Shown in pieces: positions 60,133 through 64,000 of a stretch of DNA of 64,000 nucleotides (positions are counted from its first letter, which is position 1; each line of letters starts with the position of its first letter). A program made the position numbers and the translations under genes. Origin of the DNA: Tenebrio molitor (taxonomy: Eukaryota; Arthropoda; Insecta; Coleoptera; Tenebrionidae); contig NC_091048.1 in NCBI RefSeq assembly GCF_963966145.1, positions 7,998,001 through 8,062,000 on the forward strand. The letters are read 5' to 3'. The notes under the pieces are model-generated. The model was not told the DNA's origin and searched no databases. It saw only the letters and a list, made by a program, of their open reading frames with translations.

Positions 60133-60279
60133 CAGGATGCAAATTGCGTGAGATCCTTGTGAAGAGAGCCGAGTTTACGTTTAGTTTCTTTGTTTGTCTG
60201 TTTTGTGCTTGTCCATGTACTCACCTCGCAGGGGGCGCAGATTCCCCTTGTGTGTGTTTTGTTGTAGAGAAGGACCACG

Positions 60280-61359
60280 ATGGAAGCCGGACGTAGACGC
60301 GGAAGAGGAAGGGTGCTTAGACCCAGGGGTAGGGCCCCAGCTACCCCGCGGAACCGTGCGCGACCACGAGAGGATGACACCACGATAGCGCTGTTACGCC
60401 AACAGCAGGAGATCATGGCGCAGATGGTGGAGCAACAACGACGCACGAACACGGTGATCGAGCTACTTGCGACGAGACTCGTCCAGGTACCACAGGCAGA
60501 AGCCCGTGCCCCTACACCACCGCCGATTGGGGTCCGACCTCCGACACCAGCCCCACCAGGACTTGAGGTACCTGAGCCACCGGTGGACCGTGTCGTGCCA
60601 CCGCGTACTCCCGACCGAGCACCGGACCCGGAAGCCCAGCCAGAAGTCGCGGATTGGCGTCGAATTGCACTTGCGATGGCCACCAGCGCAGCGAAAGCTG
60701 CTGGACGACGTCCAACTTTTGCAGGTTTGGACACGGAAAACCCGGCCGAATTCTTGGAGGAGTATGAGCGGTACTCCACGGACGCCCAGGTACCCCCGGA
60801 GAAGAAGTTGTCGGAGGCAATCCGATGTCTCCGCCAAACAGCGGCCCGTTGGGCAAAGTTCCACCAAGGTAAGTGGCGAAGCTTTCAGGAATTTAGCGTC
60901 GAATTTTTAGCTACCTACTGGTCGGCGGGTCGACAACTGGCGGTTCGAGCGCGGGTTTTAAGCCAGCGCTACAACATGGCCAAAGGAGACTCGATGGTGG
61001 ACTTCTTCATGGAGCAGGCCACCCAGTTGCGCACACTGACACAGCCCATTCCGGAGTGTGTAATGGTGGAGGATCTGATGCGCCTCTTTCCGGAGAACAT
61101 CTCGCTGCTGTTCAAGTCGGAAAAGCCACGCGGCGAGAGGTCAATCCAAGAGGCCCTGGATTTCCTGGAGCGCCAGTCTGTGCTACATCCTCCAAAACGT
61201 CCACGAACGGAGTTTGCTTCACCAAACCGAACGTGGGAGGCACCACATCGGGCAGGACCGACACCACCAGCGCCACCACAAAGGATGGTTGCGTCTGCCG
61301 CCATCGGAGAGACGGAAGGAGCGTTCAACCCATTCTCGGTGCCACCTCCAGGTCACTAG
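60280..61359 (+). CDS. Gag protein of the LTR retrotransposon
   Basis: 359 residues, starting at the first ATG after the primer site. It has an Arg/Gly-rich basic N-terminus (4..30) and a Gln/Glu-rich helical segment (38..67, probably coiled coil). A Pro-rich linker (74..125) precedes the retrotransposon Gag capsid core, with F147-x-G149, P155, FL..Y at 158 to 164, W191 and FQEFSVEF at 202. Gag forms the virus-like particle that packages the RNA. There is no CCHC zinc knuckle: after a Pro-rich tail the frame stops at 61359 where a knuckle and pol would be expected. The frame is intact, so the particle protein may still be made. Its GC content is well above the flanking intronic DNA. Confidence 0.88.
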   Translation: MEAGRRRGRGRVLRPRGRAPATPRNRARPREDDTTIALLRQQQEIMAQMVEQQRRTNTVIELLATRLVQVPQAEARAPTPPPIGVRPPTPAPPGLEVPEPPVDRVVPPRTPDRAPDPEAQPEVADWRRIALAMATSAAKAAGRRPTFAGLDTENPAEFLEEYERYSTDAQVPPEKKLSEAIRCLRQTAARWAKFHQGKWRSFQEFSVEFLATYWSAGRQLAVRARVLSQRYNMAKGDSMVDFFMEQATQLRTLTQPIPECVMVEDLMRLFPENISLLFKSEKPRGERSIQEALDFLERQSVLHPPKRPRTEFASPNRTWEAPHRAGPTPPAPPQRMVASAAIGETEGAFNPFSVPPPGH

Positions 61360-61717
61360 TGGGGTAACGATGGCAGAGCGGGAACGTGAGGTGTCCCCCC
61401 TAATTTTTCCGGCGATTGGAGAAAAAAAAAGGGTAACTATAACATTGCCAACCTAAAGTTCTACCATAGAAGAACATGAGGCTGCCTTAAATGTTTTTTT
61501 TTTTTTTCATGTACCACGGACCTCGGGGGCGTCGTCAAGGATTGTTACCCCCTGCAGCAGGCCAAAACGACAACGACACCAACGCGACTACCCACCACAA
61601 CACGACAACCAGCCATAGCATCACTTTAACGTCCCAAAATTTGTAAACTGCGCCACCCTTTTTAAAGCATCTTCAGTCACTTCCACATTTTTCGTTCCGA
61701 AGAAGCTTGGGGGCGTG
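61360..61717 (+). other. Non-coding stretch between gag and the 3' LTR, with polypurine tract
   Basis: About 360 bp with frame-breaking stops, a run of T (61495..61509) and no trace of pol motifs. The last bases before the LTR, GAAGAAGCTTGGGGGCGTG, include a G-rich purine stretch that can serve as plus-strand primer. Confidence 0.6.
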
Positions 61718-63562
61718 TGTAGTGACCCAGTTTAAAATTTAAATTTAAATTTCCGGTACCGCCACAACAGCGCGCCAAATGTGAAGGTACTAGCGGCTAG
61801 ACTAGGAACTACGAGCGGAAATATAGCGGGGGATGGAACGGGCTCGCGCGGGCGGTTGAAGGGGGTAGTTCACTTTTGTTTAGTTTTTCGAAACGAACAC
61901 ACCTTGCGAAGAGCGATCCAAGTTTCTCAAATTTGTAAGAAAAACCTGAACAATTACACTACCGATCCGAGTAGATATTTTGTGTCCCCGTGAGGAATTC
62001 AACGTTTTTAATTCACCTGGGTAATTTATCCCACTTTCGTTGCCTTTTTTTTTGTGTTTTGTTTTTGAGGCCAGGACCACGTGGTAAGGGTATGTTGTAG
62101 ATTTCATTTTGTTGCATGCTGTTTCTTTAAGAAGCGCCCATTTGTTAATTTTAAGTGTTATCTCTCTCCCGGGAGGTTCTTTTTTAGCGATCTGGTAATT
62201 TCGAAAATACGGAGCCGTCGTCCGAACCGCGTGCGTCCATTTTGTTTTTGTTCTTCACTAACATTTTCTAACGGCACTCGACCCGCCATTTTCTTTTTGT
62301 TTAACATTACCAGCGATTATTGTATTCGTGATTTATGTTGTTTACTGATATTTGTGCCATTTAAAGTGGTTCTATTTTATCGTTATTTAACTTCACGTTT
62401 TGTTCTCTTTTATTTCCTCATTGTTTAATGTTGCGTTTTGTTTTGTTTATTTGATCATTGTTTAATGTTGCGCTTTGTTGTGTTGGATTTTCTCCTCGTT
62501 TAATGTTACGGTTTGTTCGATAGGATTAAACTCGGTTTTTTTTTTTTTTCGTGTTGTTGCTAGATTTCGGAAAAGTTAAAGTAAAATGTTGTAAGTGCGC
62601 CCCTGTGGGAGCTAGGTGACAATCAGGAAGTCGTGGGGTTGTTTAGTAAATTTCTGTGGAAGCTACGGTTATTTAGAGCCGTTAGCGGGGACGGACCTTA
62701 GTCTTTGCGGGAGCGGCGTCGGGATGTTTTCGTGAAGCTTCCGTCGACGGTTATAGAGACTTTGGGGTTTTGTCCGGAAACGGTTGGTTGGGGACGGCGG
62801 ACCTAGGTCTTTGCGGCTGCGGTCTAGGAATGCTACTCGTACGACCCCGAAACGCTCTGTCACTCTTGCTGGGTCGGTGAAATAGTCTGACGTTCATTAA
62901 TACCCCGAATATCTATAAACGTCGCTTGATTTCAAGATGATTCAGATCATTCTTCTGAGTCCCCTCGCAGCCGAAAGTTTGTTACCTCCAGCTCTAAGCT
63001 CCCGAAGGCGTACCTTGACCGCGTAGTTCCACGTTAAACATTGTTTTTGTCATTAATCGAATTGTAAAATATGAGTAATACCTGGGATACGGTTTTTGAA
63101 GAGGGTTTTTCATCCGTCCCTGTCTGTAATAACTGCCTTATAATTTGTTTACTTGTTTTGCAAGCTTTAAACTGTCATTTTGTCTGTCATGTGCCCGTTT
63201 TTCTGTTATTTTAAATATTGTTGCATTCATCTTGTCGTTTATCTTTGTGATGTACTCAACTAGTTAATTTCTTGTACTACGTTAAACTTAATTTCTGTAC
63301 TTTGTATTCGTTCAAATTTCTTTTGCATCAAAGTTATTACAGACATTTTTAATAAAAGGTATTTTGCGTCCCTCACATGTGTGTTTTATTTGCGGCACTC
63401 TTCCAACTGGAACCCTCACCGTTTGCATTCCGAACCTTTTCCGCCAAAAGAAAATCACAACGTAGGGCTCCTCCGATTCGATGACGATCACGACCACATT
63501 TGTTACCGTTTTGCGCAGGTTCAAATATTTGGCGGAAAAAGTAATGTATTCAAATCATTACA
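61718..63562 (+). repeat. 3' LTR (1845 bp)
   Basis: Direct repeat of the 5' LTR with constant offset 3446 and no indel. The polyadenylation signal AATAAA is at 63351..63356. After the terminal CA comes AACT, then the resumed transposase frame. Confidence 0.95.
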
Positions 63563-63566
63563 AACT

Positions 63567-64000
63567 CGAAGACGGACAAACGGTCACAGCACTTTCAAAA
63601 GAATATGGAGTAGGAAAAGCTACAATTTCGGATATTAAAAAGAAAAAAGAGAAAATAAAACAATTTATTGCATCTAGCGAAGCCGAAACAAGTAAAAGAA
63701 AAACCATAAAGCAAGCATTTTACCCAGCAGTAGATTCTGCAGTTTACACGTGGTTTCTTCAAGAAAGATGCCGAAATACCCCGATATCTGGAGAAATTTT
63801 GAGAGAAAAGGCAAGATATTTTTATCAAAAAATTACAGGAAAAAATGATTTTCAAGCTAGTTTGGGTTGGCTTGACAAATTTAAAAATAGATTCGGTATT
63901 CGACAGCTGACTGTAAGTGGGGAAAAACTTTCTTCGGACATAACCGCCATTGAACCATTCAAGAATAAATTTCTGCAGAAAATTGGAGAACTCGGGTTGA
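63567..64000 (+). CDS. Tigger/pogo transposase, continuing part (runs off the window)
   Basis: Open to the end of the window in the phase set by 58207..58271. It finishes the first helix-turn-helix (DGQTVTALSKEYGVGKATIS), then shows the second CENP-B-type DNA-binding domain (VYTWFLQERCRNTPISGEIL through FQASLGWLDKFKNRFGI). The DDE catalytic domain should begin just beyond the edge. No stop codon or frameshift is seen in this part. The relatives are Tigger/Jerky transposases that cut at TA dinucleotides. Confidence 0.9.

Larger units (their letters stand above)
58272..63562 (+). mobile_element. Young gag-only LTR retrotransposon (5291 bp, Ty3/gypsy-like)
   Basis: Two 1845-bp LTRs frame 1601 bp of internal DNA holding a tRNA-His primer site, one Gag frame (60280..61359) and about 360 bp without coding content. 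There is no protease, reverse transcriptase, RNase H or integrase. The element therefore needs enzymes from a relative, like the gag-only terminal-repeat elements described in plants. The apparently identical LTRs mean a very recent insertion. The assignment to Ty3/gypsy rests on the 4-bp duplication and Gag type only, and BEL/Pao is not excluded. Confidence 0.9.
58268..63566. repeat. 4-bp target-site duplication AACT around the LTR element
   Basis: AACT at 58268..58271 and 63563..63566. Its correctness is shown by the Tigger reading frame, which is restored when one copy is removed. Four to six bp duplications are normal for LTR elements. Confidence 0.9.
57968..64000 (+). mobile_element. Tigger/pogo-family DNA transposon, split by an LTR retrotransposon; right end outside window
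   Basis: The left end CAGTACAACCTCGATAATCC follows a TA, as expected for this TA-targeting superfamily. Five copies of TAATCCGAA stand within the first 110 bp (about 57982..58080), likely transposase binding sites. The transposase starts at 58207 and, after removal of the inserted LTR element and one copy of its 4-bp duplication, continues in frame from 63567 to the window edge. The autonomous element was therefore intact in this part until the insertion. Confidence 0.88.

Noticed and set aside
60075..60867. Long minus-strand frames of 110 to 234 residues.
   Set aside because: They are antisense shadows of the GC-rich Gag coding sequence.

Overview
The window is insect nuclear DNA, probably from a holometabolous insect. 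A beetle is my best guess, from the luciferase-like acyl-CoA synthetase fragment and the style of the small inverted-repeat elements, but this is inference. One host gene dominates: an echinoid (ed) orthologue on the minus strand, seven coding exons spread over 2337..42851. The rest is AT-rich intron and upstream DNA carrying many transposable elements of different ages.

Layout. 1..2336: region downstream of the ed stop codon. 2337..42851: the ed exons, in order 42677..42851, 31999..32273, 21652..21834, 15008..16162, 12706..13689, 8899..9684 and 2337..2503 (last). All six joins keep the reading frame with GT..AG signals. The product has seven Ig domains, two fibronectin type III domains, one membrane segment and a cytoplasmic tail ending in the PDZ ligand EIIV. 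The signal-peptide exon is not securely located; it should lie to the right of 42851. Introns hold a restriction-like-endonuclease non-LTR fragment (4250..4935), an apparently intact hAT transposon with a perfect 8-bp target duplication (32344..34561), and at least four families of palindromic MITE-like repeats. 42852..57967: no proven gene, but a degenerate non-LTR retrotransposon 3' part (44570..45325, minus), a frameshifted luciferase-like fragment with at least one retained intron (51955..52435, plus), more MITEs, and a GC-rich block (53040..53720).

57968..64000 is a nest: a Tigger/pogo transposon, whose left end and transposase 5' part are visible, is split by a young LTR retrotransposon (58272..63562). 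That element has 1845-bp LTRs that look identical, a tRNA-His primer site, a 4-bp target duplication, and an internal region that codes only for Gag. It therefore looks like a non-autonomous gag-only element.

I found no prokaryotic features, CRISPR arrays, rRNA or tRNA genes. The strongest novelty candidates are the gag-only LTR element with a tRNA-His primer, the seemingly intact hAT, and the MITE families with a demonstrable nesting order.
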